Assembly: GCA_914767885.1 (NCBI GenBank)
Contig: CAJZBQ010000022.1
Coordinates: 186,001 to 250,000, forward strand
From: Blepharisma stoltei
Lineage: Eukaryota; Ciliophora; Heterotrichea; Heterotrichida; Blepharismidae
Length of the DNA stretch: 64,000 nucleotides
Direction: 5' to 3'
The notes under the pieces: generated by a model
What the model was told of the DNA's origin: nothing
Seen by the model: the letters and a program-made list of their open reading frames with translations, nothing else
The model's database searches: none
Position numbers and translations under genes: made by a program
In this document: in pieces, positions 46,010-58,289 of the stretch
How positions within the stretch are numbered: the first letter of the stretch is position 1
Layout of the letters: each line of letters opens with the position of its first letter

Positions 46010-46168
46010 TCTTATTACTTAAAAATGGTGCATCATATGGATAGGCTTCCAAAGCAAGACCCCATCTGTCTGGGTTGCATGTATAGCTCGGAGCGTTAAC
46101 ATCACATGCGACTCAGCTTGTGCGCGTGCTCAGCCTAAGGGTCACCTTCCTATGTGAGAGGATAAATC
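46010..46168 (+). mobile_element. Short SINE-like fragment
   Basis: A GC-rich patch starting TTAAAAATGGTGCATC (head-like) with CTCGGAGCGTTAACATCACATGCGACTCAG inside (given in part). It abuts the 3' end of the next gene. No target duplication found. Confidence 0.4.
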
Positions 46169-46705
46169 CTAAGACTTCCAAAACTCTTTGGATCAGACCA
46201 AAAAGCTATGAACTTCTCTTTGCTGCTTGCCTGATATCGCTTTTATTATAGATATATCTGCGGAGAGTTCAAGAGTTTTAGAGTCTTTAAGGGCAAGAGC
46301 TAAGGTAGACACTGACGTTGTCATATTTTTAATATTTTTGTGACTCAAAAAATAAAGCAATGACACAAACCCTTGTGGATTTTTGTTGATCATAGATAAA
46401 AGTTTCCCATTATTCTTCAAATTATTATCAATGAAATAAGACTCCAGCACTTTTTGTAAATTTTTTAAATGAGCTTCTAAAACTTGGCAGGAAGTTTGGC
46501 TAAACTGCTCAAGAGAAATATTTTCACTTTTGAGTCCATTGACAATTTGCACTGAAATTTCACCTGGAACTTCCATTTCTCTACAGACCTCTTTGGCTAG
46601 ATTTTGTATGTCGTTTTCACTTAAGAATGGTATAGAGTATAAGCCTCTTGAGTAGCATTTCAGTATAATTTCTTTTAAATCTCTTCCCATTCCTTGGATT
46701 TCCAT
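46169..46705 (-). CDS. Unknown helical protein (~178 aa)
   Basis: Starts M-E-I-Q-G-M-G-R-D-L-K-E-I and ends V-W-S-K-E-F-W-K-S-TAG, where the first W is TGA; the standard code would end at 46193. Entirely helical by composition, with Leu/Ile heptads (L-E-A-H-L-K-N-L-Q-K-V-L). I recognise no family. The last few codons touch a SINE-like patch, so the C-terminus may have been altered by insertion. Confidence 0.65.
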
Positions 46706-46885
46706 TTAATAATTAATTTGATATTTTAAGAGTCATTATATTTAGATTATTATGTTTTTTTAAAGCAAATGCAATAATTAGAGAGAGCTGAATAAGCTAG
46801 AGAAGTATTAGTGCAAGCTATAATAAATTGGAAAAGAGAAATACCAATGAAAAGAACTCATTTTCCTAATATTAAATTAAATTGC

Positions 46886-47269
46886 TAACTCCCCCCCCTC
46901 CGTGAGTGAACAAAACATTTTGTTCACTCACGGAGGGGGGTTAATTTGTTTTTTAAAAAAAATTTATATATAAATTTTTATAAAAAATATTTTTTTTCGA
47001 ATTTAAAAAAATCCTAATTCGCAAAAAATTGGAAAGCAAATATTAATTTAATTTATAAAATTTATGTTTTAAAAGGCAATTCGTTTTTAAAATTAAGCAG
47101 AATTAGCTCGAGATTTCATTATTATAATAATTATCATTTATATATCAAAATTATTTTCCATAAAAAAATTTTTCTATTAAAAAAAATTTTTGTTCACTCA
47201 CGGAGGGTGGGTTTTTGGGCAAAAAATAGGGATTTTTCTAATGGTTTTGTTCACCACGGGGGGGAGTAA
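46886..47269 (-). mobile_element. CTCCCC MITE, near full-length copy (inverted)
   Basis: TAA duplications at 46886 and 47267. Left-end hairpin built on CCTCCGTGAGTGAAC (GAGTGAAC variant). The right terminal repeat has lost a few bases (GTTCACCACGGGGGGGAG). It lies 57 bp from the 3' end of the gene at 47326. Confidence 0.85.
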
Positions 47270-47325
47270 AGAATTTGATACTTTAAATAGATCACGAATT
47301 ATAATAATTAATAAATCAGTAAAAA

Positions 47326-48762
47326 TTAGCATAACTTTGAGTACTCTGATACAATATAATTATCCCAATAAGCCGGTGGAATATTTTCAGCTTTACATTT
47401 CTTGAAAAGCTGCGAAATACTGACAGTATTCACAGGGTGATTTGTCGGAAATTCCATTTTTTTCGATAGAGCCACTGTGAAAAAATATTTTTCTAGCTCT
47501 TCATTTGAGTATTCTTCTAAGGTATGAGAATTATTTTCTGAGAAGCTTGGATTAGCGTCTTGATTATTAGAGATATATGAATCTCCACTTGGTCTTTCAA
47601 AATGTGAGCCAACTCCGCTTGAAACTTTACTTAGGCCAGTCGGACGTGCTATGTGGTGGAGCATATCAGGCTTGAATTTTCATTTAGCAAGATCCTTATT
47701 ACTTTCTGGAGAATTATCTTCAATTGATGCAAGTGTGGACTTTTTAAATTTTTCGTTACGCTTAATTCGGATTCTGCTTTCCATCAGATGGATAAGCCTT
47801 TTTGCAAACACAATACACGAAGCACCTATCTTAGGGATATTATCCAGATTTGAAATTGATGAGAGCTGTTCTAAAATCTTCACAGGTTTCTATATACAAT
47901 ATACCATTGATTGTGTCAATATTGCATTTCCTAAATCTTGCAAATGTTTTAGCACTGTAAGCCGCTCTCCAGAAGCTTCAATAACTCTTGAAAATATTGC
48001 ATTTACTATTTTCCTAACCCTTGCATCTATATAAATACATTCATTTTCCTCCACCTTTGGAACAGTACATACATGTGAATGCTTATTAACTTCATTTATC
48101 GGAATACACTCATAACAATTAACACACAATAAATCAACTTCTGTAACAAATGATTGATAATAATCTTCATTCCGGGAATTAGGAATTATATTTATATCGC
48201 TATTTCTCCTTCCTTTCCACCTATCTATATTGCTATAATTTAAAATGCTACCATTTTTCTGATCTTTATCAAAAGATGGCATAATACTAGTCGTAAACTG
48301 TTTATAAATATTTAAAGCGTCCTTTCTGTGGTGTAAAATAGACTCTGCTGATATAAGAACCCCAGTTTCTTTGAGCGTGCTTGCGTTAAGAAAACTTTCC
48401 AGCTGGTAAATTTGTGAATAAGATGAGGATATGTTTTTCTGACGCTCCAATAAATCATTTCAGTCTTCAGTTTGGACGGATAATTCATTTTTGCTAATAA
48501 CTTCATGGTCGGGAAGCTCATTTGAAGGATTTGTTGTCGCAGATTTTGAATTTGTGTTAAAAGATCTATCGTCTGCTCTTCCAGGGGCATAAGAATTCTT
48601 TGGAGAATTTTTTCTGATCCTTTTTTCATATAGATCGACAAGATTTGATACTGATCCTCGAGGTAAATCTGGACACACTGATGCAGATGGCAGACCATAG
48701 CTTGTACGAGTTTTGGGGTTTTTATTGAAAGTATCCTTTGGAGTTTTCGAGTCAATTTCCAT
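47326..48762 (-). CDS. Unknown protein with Cys/His cluster and a 15-nt intron
   Basis: ATG at 48762; TGA-Trp at about 48459 and 47664. The frame runs to 47905, where a 15-nt GT-AG intron (47890-47904) joins T-Q-S-M to K-P-V-K-I-L-E-Q; without it a stop follows. The spliced product is 473 aa. Ser/Asn-rich N-terminus; a possible zinc site D-L-L-C-V-N-C-Y-E-C-I-P-I-N-E-V-N-K-H-S-H-V-C (written stepwise) at about residue 220; a helical middle; and a C-terminal S-N-E-E-L-E-K-Y-F-F-T segment. Family not recognised. Confidence 0.7.
47890..47904 (-). other. 15-nt spliceosomal intron
   Basis: On the minus strand GTATATTGTATATAG, GT...AG, AT-only interior. Its removal keeps the frame. Heterotrichs such as Stentor and Blepharisma are known for 15-16 nt introns. 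Confidence 0.8.
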
Positions 48763-48853
48763 TTTCAGGCGTTTAAATTACTTTAAAATTATCTTATAAG
48801 CTCTTTCTTATTTCAGAATAATTTAATAATAGGAAAATATGCATCAACAAAAA

Positions 48854-51258
48854 TTATCTTACTATAAGCCCTTTCATGGACCGAAGTTGTGACATGATAC
48901 TTTTTTGGTCTTCTTCATCAATATTGAACTCTTTTAATGTGCTTTCATATATATCAACGTAAAACCAGAATTCTTTTTCTGTTATTCCTCTTCCTTGATG
49001 GTTTTTTCTAACAGCTCTTCGAAACTCTAGGCTTATTCTTCCGTTGAAAATTTTGAACATCCCAGAGACGATCATTTCAAAATCTCCCATTCTTGTATTT
49101 TTGAAATACCTATTTAATGTATCATTAGAAAGGATTTTATTGTATAATGACACTATAAGCTGGTTTCAAAATGTGACTCCACCGTACTTCTCGACTAAAT
49201 TTTGCTTTTTTATTTTAGATATTTGCATGTTCATAGCCATTTCATCGAAGTTGTCAATTGCGTCACGAAGAGCCCTTTGTGCACAGGCTATGCTTTTTTC
49301 GTCAAGTCCTGATAGAATCATACTTTTGGTAGGTTTTCTTGTATAACTATTGAAGACTGGGCATTGTGGACTTATCATAGAATCACTACGAGGGTTGCGT
49401 TTTTGATAATATTTGATTGAGTCTTGCTTAAAATCTTTTAGGCAAGCTGGAGGTTTCTGAGTGTTTATTTGGCCAAGTCTTTCGTTGACCTTTGAAACCC
49501 TCTCCACAAAATCGTTATCATCACTTGGATGCTGCTTTTCTTTCTTGCTTTGTTGCTGTGGTTTGAATTTAAAAGGCAAAGGGGTATTAATTGGCTTATC
49601 TTCTTCAATATTTGCCTTTTTAGTCTCTTGCCGAGAAATTCTGTGCTCAGTTTCAACATCAGTGAATCTTGAAGTTGAGCCTACAGAATGAGACCTTCTT
49701 GAAAAGTCAAGCTTTTTTTGAGGTCGTATCGCTTTCTCAATACCCAGCGAAAATTTAAAATCAATGAGCTGCTCTCTGCAGCCTAAAAACACTCATCCCC
49801 CTGTGAGCGAACCTAAAATTTTGTTCGGAGGAGGGTTAATTTTTTTTTTTTTCGATTTAAAAAAATCCCATTCACAAAAATTGGAAAGCAAAAATTTATT
49901 TATTTTATAAAAATTTAAGTTTTAAAACACAAATTGTTTAAAATCAAACAGAATTAGCAATAGATTTCATTATACTAATTATCACTTACTTATAATTTAT
50001 TTTTTTTCATAAAAATTTTTGTTCGATCGGTGGGGTTTTGCGCAAAAAATAGGGATTTTTCTAATGGTTTTGTTCGCTCACGGAAGGGGAGTCAGCCATT
50101 TTTTTTGCTTTGAATAAAGTCACAAACAATTCCTTTTAAAGTCTGGTGCGGAAAAATATCAGTTGTAAGAAAAGTAATAATTTGGTTTATCATAGCATCC
50201 ACTTCAGGGATTTTCATAAATGTTTCAACTGCATAGCAGCTTTCTGAGTCATTTGTGTTTATTATCAGATCTTTGTTAGACTCTTCTTGAAAGATATGCA
50301 CCCTTGTAATACTTTCTGGGTTTCGGTTAGAATCAGTGTCTTTTTCATCTTTAGGAATTTCAGAAAAAGATTGGGACAGTGAAAATCCTTTCGGCTCAGC
50401 GTCACATTCATGCTTTGGGATGCTTAAGAAAGATTTTGATAATCTGGGGAGTTTTGAACAACTTCCTGACTTCTTTTTGAGCTTGAAAGGATTATTAATT
50501 GACTGGGTAGTTGGGAGAAGCATATTTGTGTACTTAAAATCCGATAAATTGCTGAATGACTTATTTCTGTTATTTATTCCTTTTTTATATCTTGTTCGAT
50601 TTTGTACTCAACTGTTGCTATATTTGTTTTTATTAACAATTGAAAAATAACGATTTTTTAAATCTTTTTTCCATAATACTCTTATTATTGATACAGGATT
50701 CGACCTGCACTGAATATACCTTTGCATAATAGCTTGTCCATCAAAAGAATTCCAAATCTCTTCTGCACTCTCCCCTGAAAATGCTAAAATTGTATCTTTG
50801 TTGTGGACCCGATAAACAAATGATGGGTACTCTCCATCTTCTTTATTTTTTATGCAATTAAAAAATTCGCTCTTATTTATCAGTGGTTTTGACTGTACTG
50901 AGCCATCTGGAAGGGTTTGGACTAAATATGAGCTAGATGACTCATCATTTCTAATAAGAGTCAAAGGAATATTTATATTTATTTTTTGTCCTGAATTCAT
51001 CTTTGCCAGCAAAGAAAAAATATTAAATCGGATAATTTGAGACTGCTTGGGTAAAAGACTGTTTATTTTGGTCACATAATTATTTTGTGTAAAATCTGAG
51101 ACAGAAATATTATGCTTACCGACACCTCGAAGGTAACCTTTTTTGTATGAGTCGTGGATTAAGGATAATAAATCCTCTCTGAAGTTTGTGATCTCATCTC
51201 TTTCCATAGCATTTTTGTGGTAATCCTTTAAGTCCTCTAATATACCTGAAACTTGCAT
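48854..51258 (-). CDS. Truncated-haemoglobin-tailed protein, array copy 1 (intact after MITE removal)
   Basis: After removing 299 bp (MITE plus one TGA) the gene is 2106 nt, 701 aa, in frame. N-terminal region (1-215) begins M-Q-V-S-G-I-L-E-D-L-K-D-Y and ends near I-I-R-V-L-W-K-K; middle region (about 320-400) has E-S-C-Y-A-V-E-T, E-V-D-A-M-I-N-Q-I and D-F-I-Q-S-K-K-N-G-W-V-F-L; both are unknown. Residues about 588-701 match group I truncated haemoglobins: E-K-Y-G-G, helix B L-Y-N-K-I-L (Tyr606 at B10), Y-F-K-N-T-R-M, and R-K-N-H-Q-G-R-G-I-T with His654 as the proximal haem ligand. E7 is Phe and E11 is Val by my alignment. TGA-Trp codons at 50605, 49154 and at the MITE junction. Likely a haem-binding sensor or O2/NO protein. 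Confidence 0.8.
49796..50094 (-). mobile_element. MITE/IES in coding sequence, 299 bp with TGA duplication
   Basis: TGA (minus strand) at 49793-49795 and 50092-50094 flanks a diverged CTCCCC MITE; the interior keeps the family core and its AAAATAGGGATTTTTCTAATG block. Excision rejoins S-K-K-N-G-W-V-F-L-G-C, matching the D-F-I-Q-x-K-x-x-W-V-F-L of the paralogues. Confidence 0.85.
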
Positions 51259-51599
51259 TTTATTTTATTTTTTATAAGATTTTTAAGGTTTTTTTAATTG
51301 AGTTAGTGTTCAGTAGTCCAGCAAATTAAGATAAGTTGAATTATTAATTAAGAATTTTTGCGAATCCTTAATAAATAGGAGTGATAATCAATATGAAGTT
51401 ATATTGTTTTAAATTATTGGTGAATAAGCTTATTTGTAACCTAGAATAACTTTAAATTAAGCAAAAAAAGATTTAGAATAGTTAAAGATTTCGCATAGTT
51501 TATATGTGAAATATATATTCATAATATTTGATCTTTGCATTTCCTAATTAAAGTATAATAAAGTTTAAAACTAAAAGATTAAGCGATGGATTTGACATA

Positions 51600-51895
51600 T
51601 TAATATACTAATTTCTCTTCTCTTGAGAGAGCAGACCTTTTGACAATTTTTTTTGAAGAAAAATAACCCAGCTTCGTGAGTGATCAAACAATTTTTAATT
51701 TTTTATATGAAATGATAATTATTAATAATAAAATCAATAGCTAATTCTGTTGATATTAAATAGCTTTATAAATCAAATTAATTTTACTTTCCAATTTCAA
51801 GAATTGAGTTTCAAAACAAATAAAATAATTTTTTTAAAAATATGATTCCCGTGATCAAGCAAAAATCTTTGCACGCTCACGAAGGGAAGAGCAAA
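51600..51895 (+). mobile_element. Very degenerate CTCCCC MITE, intergenic
   Basis: In the 0.9-kb gap 51259-52143, recognisable only by order: AACCCAGCTTCGTGAGTGATC, the core TGATAATTATTAATAATAAA, then GCACGCTCACGAAGGGAAGAG. Nothing else is visible in the gap. Confidence 0.5.
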
Positions 51896-52143
51896 ATGAA
51901 AATTTTTATCGATGCAATATATAAATCTGCGCCTGCTTATTGGATAATAAAGTCTAACTAGAAGATCAAAAATATTATATTCCCCTCGCTTTATTATAAG
52001 TTATTCTTATTAAATCAAATTCAATTGCTAAAAATGCTTGTATTATTGCTTCAAATATTTTAAGAATGCTTTAAGGGCCAATTACTCCACATATATCATA
52101 TAAATGCATGATTATTTCAAATGAAATATAAATATATCTTAAG

Positions 52144-52422
52144 ATGATTGGTGTAATGAAATCACAATCAATTGATCAGTCATTAAGCAAGCTACAGAAA
52201 AGCGGCGAAAGTGAAAGTCCAAGGCTGCAACATCCCCAGCTAAAACGAACAAACACAGACCAAAATATTGACACTTCATTTAATAATCATCAAGCTGAAC
52301 AAATTCGAATTCTGCCTCCTGCATATCAGTATTCAAATTATGCCACTACAAATTGAGAAGAGGAGGATGATATTGATCCTTATGAAGAAATTAATAAATC
52401 ATGACAATGCTCTCTATTATAA
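52144..52422 (+). CDS. Small hypothetical protein with two TGA-Trp codons (92 aa)
   Basis: Starts M-I-G-V-M-K-S-Q-S-I-D-Q; reads through TGA at 52354 (T-N-W-E-E-E-D) and 52402 (K-S-W-Q-C). Hydrophilic, with an acidic C-terminal patch. Weak support, since only composition and frame openness argue for it. Confidence 0.4.
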
Positions 52423-52591
52423 TGCAGCAATTAAATATAACCCTTTTCTATTTTAATTTCAATCTAATATTGCAGCATTACTATGCAATTTTGAATATGA
52501 GAGAAATAGTGCAGTTTTATCATTAATCTAATGAAATAAAATATATTTTTAAATAAATAGCTAAAAATTTGATACATTATCTGCATATTAA

Positions 52592-53041
52592 ATATACATA
52601 AAAATGGCGACAATGTGTCACCTGACCTCTCGACCCTATTTCATCAACACGAGCAGGCAACATCCCAGTGGTGGGGGTTTAGGTGGAAATGGGCCGGAAT
52701 CCCTTTGTGTATATCGGGCTAGGTTTTACTTGGGCTCAGGGAGCTAATCCATGGGACTTGGGCTTTCTCCTCTAGCAACCATTGGAAATGACAAGATCGG
52801 CTACAGCCCCCAGTGAAAGTTGATTCCCTCGAACAGGACTCAAGAGATGGTATTAGCCCAACAAGAAACTGGGAGTTTCGATCCAGGTGTTTGGTCCTTA
52901 GGCTACAGAAGCTATTAAAGTCAAGACTGGTTGCGCGAATCCTTGTTCGAGGCAACAAGTAGAATGTCCGCCGGGTTTCTCAGTTCGCAATGAGCGTGTA
53001 GGGGTGCAAATCTCAGTCCTACTAGGCAACGACTTAATCTA
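52592..53041 (+). mobile_element. SINE-like retroelement at the 3' end of array copy 2, ~450 bp
   Basis: Perfect 13-bp duplication ATCTGCATATTAA at 52579-52591 and 53042-53054. Head ACATAAAAATGGCGACAATG on the left; tail GACTTAATCTA on the right. Internal GAGTTTCGATCCAGG resembles a B box. The insertion replaces the native stop with two extra codons. Confidence 0.85.
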
Positions 53042-54294
53042 ATCTGCATATTAAGCACTTCATTGATTTAATCTGCTTCATTATCAGATACCTATCGTCT
53101 TCATCTACTTCAAACTCCATCAGCGTCTTCTCAAAGAGCTCAGAATATGAGTTATACTGTATTTCATTTATTCCTCTATTAAGATGTGACCCCCTAACTT
53201 TTCTTCTAAACTCCAAGCTCACATTGCAATTGAAAATCTTAAACATCCCTGTGACGATCATTTCAAAATTGTCTAGTTTACAGCCTTTAAAATGAGTCTA
53301 CAAAACTTCACTTGCTAAAACTTTGTTGTAAAATGACAAAATAAAGCTATTCCAAAACTCATCCCCTCCATATTTCTCTACTAAATTTTGTTTCCTCATC
53401 TTCGCTATTTGTGTGTTAAGCGTCATCTCGTCAAAATTGTCAACAATATCTGAATAATGCTTTTTTGTCATATAGTGGCATTTGTCATCCCATAAAGATT
53501 CTTTTATATTAGTTTGGGTTCTTTTTTTATAAAGGGGAGAAATCGGACTTGAATTTTGTGTATCGCTGAGCTGAGAAAACGAAGTATTAATAGGGAATGG
53601 ATGTGGGCTTTCACTTTGCATTAAATTTGAGGTAGCTGCTCTTATCATTTTTTTATTTATAATTTGGTCCACTTTTTCATTAACTTCAGCACATCTTTTT
53701 ACCAATTCTTTTTCATTATTTATATGAGGCTTCTCATTTATAATCATTTTTGGTTTTATTTTGAATTTTGGGAGTGTTTTTTCTTCTTTTTTCTCTTCTT
53801 CAAATAAAATCTCTTTAGGAGACGAGTCTTCTATTTTGATTTCTTCATCTTCCTCAAACGAGGTATTTTTTTTGCGCATTACAAGTGATCTACTTCTTTT
53901 GGACTTATGTAGGCTTGGGATATTGATTTTTTTCTTCTCAATTCCTGTGTTAGTGTCTGCTAAATATTCTTTGCAGTCAAGCAGAAATCAGTTATTATTT
54001 CTGTCTTGAAGAAAATCAAGGACGATAGCTTGAAGAGTATTTTTAAATACTTCGGTGTTTAAAAACTGTACAACTTGATTAACCATGTTTTCAATTTCTG
54101 GGATTTTTACGAGTGTTTCGATAGCATAACAGCTATCTGAGTCTTTGGTGGTGACTATGAACTCTTTATAACTTCCTTCTCCTATAATTCTTGAAAGCTC
54201 TTCAGTTAAGTTTCGTCTCTGATACAAGCTGTCGTCATCTTTTACTGTCATTAGTGGAGACACATTTCCACTAGGGCAGCTTCTTATTCTCTCA

Positions 54295-54589
54295 TAGCTA
54301 AGCGAGCAAAACTTTTGGAAAAAAATTTAGTTTTTGGGTAATTATATAGTGTTTTCCCTATATAAAATTATATGATATATATAATAGTAATTCTTATAGC
54401 GAAATCTCTAGCTAATTCTATTAAATTTTAAATAGTTGGCATTTTAAACCATAAATTTTCACTTTGATTTTTGCAATTTTAAAAACAAATTTAATATTAA
54501 TTTATATATAAATTTTCTTTTCACAAAAATCACCCCTTCTGTGAAAAGCAAAAAATTTTTATCGCTCAAGGAAGGATGAGGAGGAGTAG
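54295..54589 (+). mobile_element. MITE-like insertion in array copy 2
   Basis: TAG at 54295-54297 and 54587-54589; left inner sequence CTAAGCGAGCAAAAC, right GGAAGGATGAGGAGGAG. Core block AATTCTTATAGCGAAATCTC is the family core. Excision of 292 bp leaves a one-base frame error. Confidence 0.65.
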
Positions 54590-56624
54590 CTCTTGTTTTG
54601 GGAGCTCTGAAAATGAATTATTTCCAGAAGTCTTCCGCTTTAAAGGAGTTCTGCATTTCCTAATCTTATATGGATTATTTAATGACTGAGTAGTAGGCAG
54701 CATCATATTTCTATATTGGAAATCTGAAATATTTATTGTTGAGCTTGATTTCTTATGGGTTGGTTTTTTTGCTTTCACTGAGCTAATTTGAGATTTAATT
54801 TCTTGTTTTGTTCTATTGACAATATTATAATACTTGTTCTTAGAGCCTTGTTTTCACAAAACTCTCGTAATACACACAGTATTGGATCGACCTAAAATAT
54901 ACTGCTGCATGAAGGCATTGTCTTCTGAGTTATTTCATAGCTTTTCTGCGCTTTCAATGGTAAAAACAGCAATTGTGTCCTGCCCAGGAACTTTATAGCA
55001 AAATAATGGACAGTTGGAGTCGTTTTTCTTCTGTGTTAGATATAAAAAATCTTCACTTGTACAGGCCTTTGATTGTATACTTCCTTCTTTTTTGGTATGA
55101 ATTATATATGGAACTTCTTCGACCTTTATTAGAGTTGTAGGAACATTAACATTAATTTTCAGTTTACTAGAAAATTTCGCAAATAAGGAAAACAGCTTTA
55201 ACCTTGGGCTGAACTCGGATTTTGGAAGCAAGTTGTTGATCTTTGAAATATAGCAATTTGAATTGCTATCAGGACAAAGCCGATTACCAAGATAAGCACC
55301 TCTTAGTCCTACTTTCTTGGAAAAATCGTGGATAAAGGTGATTATGTCTTCCCTTATATGAGTAATTTCATCTCTTTCAATTGTACTTTGGTGGTAGTCT
55401 TTAAGGTGCTGCAGGATTATTGGTACTTCCATTATTTTACTTTACTTTATAAGTCTAATAAATGCAAAGAGCCAGTAAATCTGTGTTTTAAAGATATGTA
55501 AAGGGTTCTATTGGCTTAATTTAATTTATCCTTAATACTTATCTAAAATTTCAAGCAAGAGGCCAATTAAATCTCTCCATCATTTAATTTAAAATTTGAC
55601 AATATTTTCCTCAAATAATATCTTTCCGAATCAAAATTTAAAAATAAAATTATTAAATAAAATAGCAATCGTTTACAAAATTTATTTGCATATCAAACAT
55701 TTCATAGATCTAATTTGCGTCATAATTATTTGACGGTCTTCTTCCTCAATCTCAAATTCTTTCAAAGTGCTATAAAAAGTATTCGCATAGCAGTCAAAAT
55801 CCTTTTCTGGGATTTTAAGATTTTGATGGACAGATCTTACAGATCTTCTGAATTCTAATGTAGTATTTCCATTAAAAACTTTAAACATGCCTTGTATGAT
55901 CATGTTCATGCTTGTGCACATAAAATACTTGCTCAGTGAGCTGTTTCCGATCAGCTTTTTATAAAGCGATATTATAAATTTATTTCAAAATTCATCCCCT
56001 CCATATCTTTGTATAAGTTCTTTCTTTTTGACTTTCATCAGATCGCATTGTATTTTCATTTCATCAAGAGAATCGCTGGTCTCCGCCAAATGTCTTTTAG
56101 CATGATCATTGACTTTATTTACAACCAAAGCGTTTTTAGGATTTCTGCCACTTTTTTGATTAAATACTGGGCATAGTGTCTGTAAAGACTCATGATAGTT
56201 GGAAGCTTTAGCAGTTTGATCAAAAGTAGCATAAGCATTAAGGTTATATCTCATTTGATATGCTTTTATGCTTTCCTCTTTGAAATCAACACTTTTTAGC
56301 TGTTTTACTGGCTTAAGATTCACTAAATAGTCAATTTTTTGGTTCACTTTGGTGCATCTCTCCAGCAAATCTTTATCGCTTGCAATCATCATTGTGCGGT
56401 TCTGTTTTGGGTTGCACTTAATTTTAAAAGGCAAATTAACCTCAATGCTTGGTGTTATACATCTCATTGACTCTAATGGACGGTCAATACTTTCATTAGA
56501 GTCTTCTTTCATTATTTCTTGGCTGTTTTCAGAGTATGATCTTATTCTGCTAGGAGTATATCCCTTGAAATATTTTAGATCATTATTAGCCATCCATTTT
56601 AATTTCAAAAATTAATTTGTACTT

Positions 56625-56760
56625 GTCAGCTTTTTTGAAAAGTAAAAACGAAAATGATAGTCTCCGTTTATGGTTTTAAGGTACCTAATCAGACTTGTAC
56701 TGTATAAGGCAGGTGCCCTGTTCTGGTCGGTATTCTGCTGGGGTATAGAGATCTATTAAG
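56625..56760. other. Unresolved ~130-bp insertion in array copy 3
   Basis: GC-richer than flanks (GGCAGGTGCCCTGTTCTGG inside). Coding stops on one side at I-A-H-A-P and resumes at K-L-K-W-M-A. No target duplication or in-frame TA join was found. Confidence 0.4.
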
Positions 56761-57172
56761 GTGCATGAGCTATAACAGTTTTTGATTGCCTGATCCTTGG
56801 ATTGCAGTATTCTATTGGAGAGCTATTACTTGTTGTATATTCTTTGCAAGATAGGAAAACCCATTTTCTATCTTTACTCTGAATAAAATCTAAGATCAAG
56901 CCTTTTAGTTTTTCCTCTTTGCAAAAATAATGATTCAAAAATGATACAATTTGATCGACCATGTCATCAATTTCTTGAATTTTTGGCTTATTTTCGATTA
57001 CAAAAAAATCTTCGCTTGTATTTGTATTTACAAAGTAAGTTTTGACAGATTTTTCACTTTGAATAAAAGTTTCAGATCTTGTCCCCATTAAATTCCCAGT
57101 TATTTTAGTGCTAAAAGAAAGGCTGCTTTTCTTGATTGGCTTTTGTACAGCTTTAATGCGGTATGGGTTGTT

Positions 57173-57883
57173 TAACTCTCCCCATTTAATAGCGAACAAA
57201 ACCGTCATTTTTTTTTCCTAAAATTTTTCCTTACTCCCCCCTCCGCGAGTGAACAAAAAAATTTTGTTCACTCACGGAGGGGGTTAATTTTTTTTTTTTT
57301 AACAAAAATTTATATATAAATTTTATAAAAATATTTTTTTCGAAATTTAAAAAAATCCTAATTCGCAAAAATTGGAAAGCAAATATTAATTCAATTTGCA
57401 AAATTTATGTTTTAAAAAGCAATTCGTTTAAAATTAAACAGAGTTAGCTCTATTTCCATAAAAATATTTTCTATTAAAAAAACAATTTTTGTTCACTCAC
57501 GGAGGGTGGGTTTTTGGGCAAAAAATAGCGATTTTTTTAATGGTTTTGTTCACTCAGGGAGGGGGGAGTTAGGCCCCATTTAATAACGAACAAGATTTAC
57601 TATAAAATTTATATAAGCTAATTTAGTCTTTATAATTTACTAATTTTAAGTAAGTGAGTAAGATAAGGACAAGCATAATTGAACAAAGAATGATAAATAA
57701 GAGCTAATAAGTTGCTAGTGGCTTAATCTTAAGCTGGTGCTTTGAAAATCTTGCATGATTATGTCCATAGCCACCAAACCCTTTGATTGAAATTTTTATA
57801 AAAACCTTTCCCAAAAATGTTATAAGTTAGATCCCATTTAATAACGAAAAAAAAAAAAAGTTCGTTATTAAATGGGGGAGTAA
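57173..57883. mobile_element. Outer MITE of a different TIR subfamily, split by an inner MITE
   Basis: TAA at 57173-57175 and 57881-57883. Terminal repeats CTCTCCCCATTTAATAGCGAAC and, on the right, a hairpin built from CCCATTTAATAACGAA and its complement ending GGGGGAG (given in part). It follows the CTCCCC-N10-GAAC rule with a different N10. The family-1 MITE 57231-57571 lies inside it. Confidence 0.75.
57231..57571 (-). mobile_element. CTCCCC MITE nested inside another MITE
   Basis: TTA duplications at 57231 and 57569; left hairpin CCTCCGCGAGTGAAC/GTTCACTCACGGAGG; core and right repeat intact. It interrupts the outer element at 57173-57883 just past that element's left terminal repeat. Confidence 0.85.
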
Positions 57884-58289
57884 GAGACTTCGTAGTTTTC
57901 AGCATCATATCGGTGTACCTGAAGTTAGAAAGGTAAAATGAATTACTTTTGTCAGGGCTTTGGCTTAATGTCTGAGTATTTCTCTTTTTGCTTCTTTTAA
58001 CTAGAGATTGCTTTAACCTACTTATGATCGAAAAATATTTATTTTTTCTCCCAAATTTCCAAAGAACCCTTGTTATAGATGCTGGGTTGGAATGAGGGCA
58101 TATAAAGTTTTGCATCATTGTTGCTTCATTATGAGAAAATCTTCAAATTTTTTCAGCAGTTTCTGCTGAATATATGAATTCTGTTTCTTTTTGAAATACT
58201 TTACAGCAGAAAATTGGAATATTCTCGTCAATTTTATTTTGGCTGAGGGCGAAAAATTCAGAATCTAGGCATGGTTTTGAGCAAACTTG

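Larger units (their letters stand above)
52577..55432 (-). pseudogene. Truncated-haemoglobin-tailed protein, array copy 2 (degenerate)
   Basis: Same layout as copies 1 and 4: M-E-V-P-I-I-L-Q-H-L-K-D-Y at 55432, I-T-R-V-L-W-K, M-L-P-T-T-Q-S-L-N-N-P-Y-K, E-I-E-N-M-V-N-Q, D-F-L-Q-D-R-N-N-N-W-F-L-L, and a globin domain E-K-Y-G-G-D-E-F-W ... R-G-S-H-L-N-R-G-I-N with proximal His. Three faults argue for decay: an in-frame TAG inside the globin domain at about 53298 (after A-S-E-V-L), a MITE-like insertion at 54295-54589 whose removal is off by one base, and a SINE at the stop codon. If the SINE is removed, the native stop returns at 52577 (C-L-I-C-R). Confidence 0.7.

Noticed and set aside
53298-53300. 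The TAG in the globin domain of copy 2 as a read-through or intron boundary
   Set aside because: A GT...TAG stretch here is 14 nt, not 15-16, and its removal would delete conserved helix residues; a nonsense mutation is simpler.
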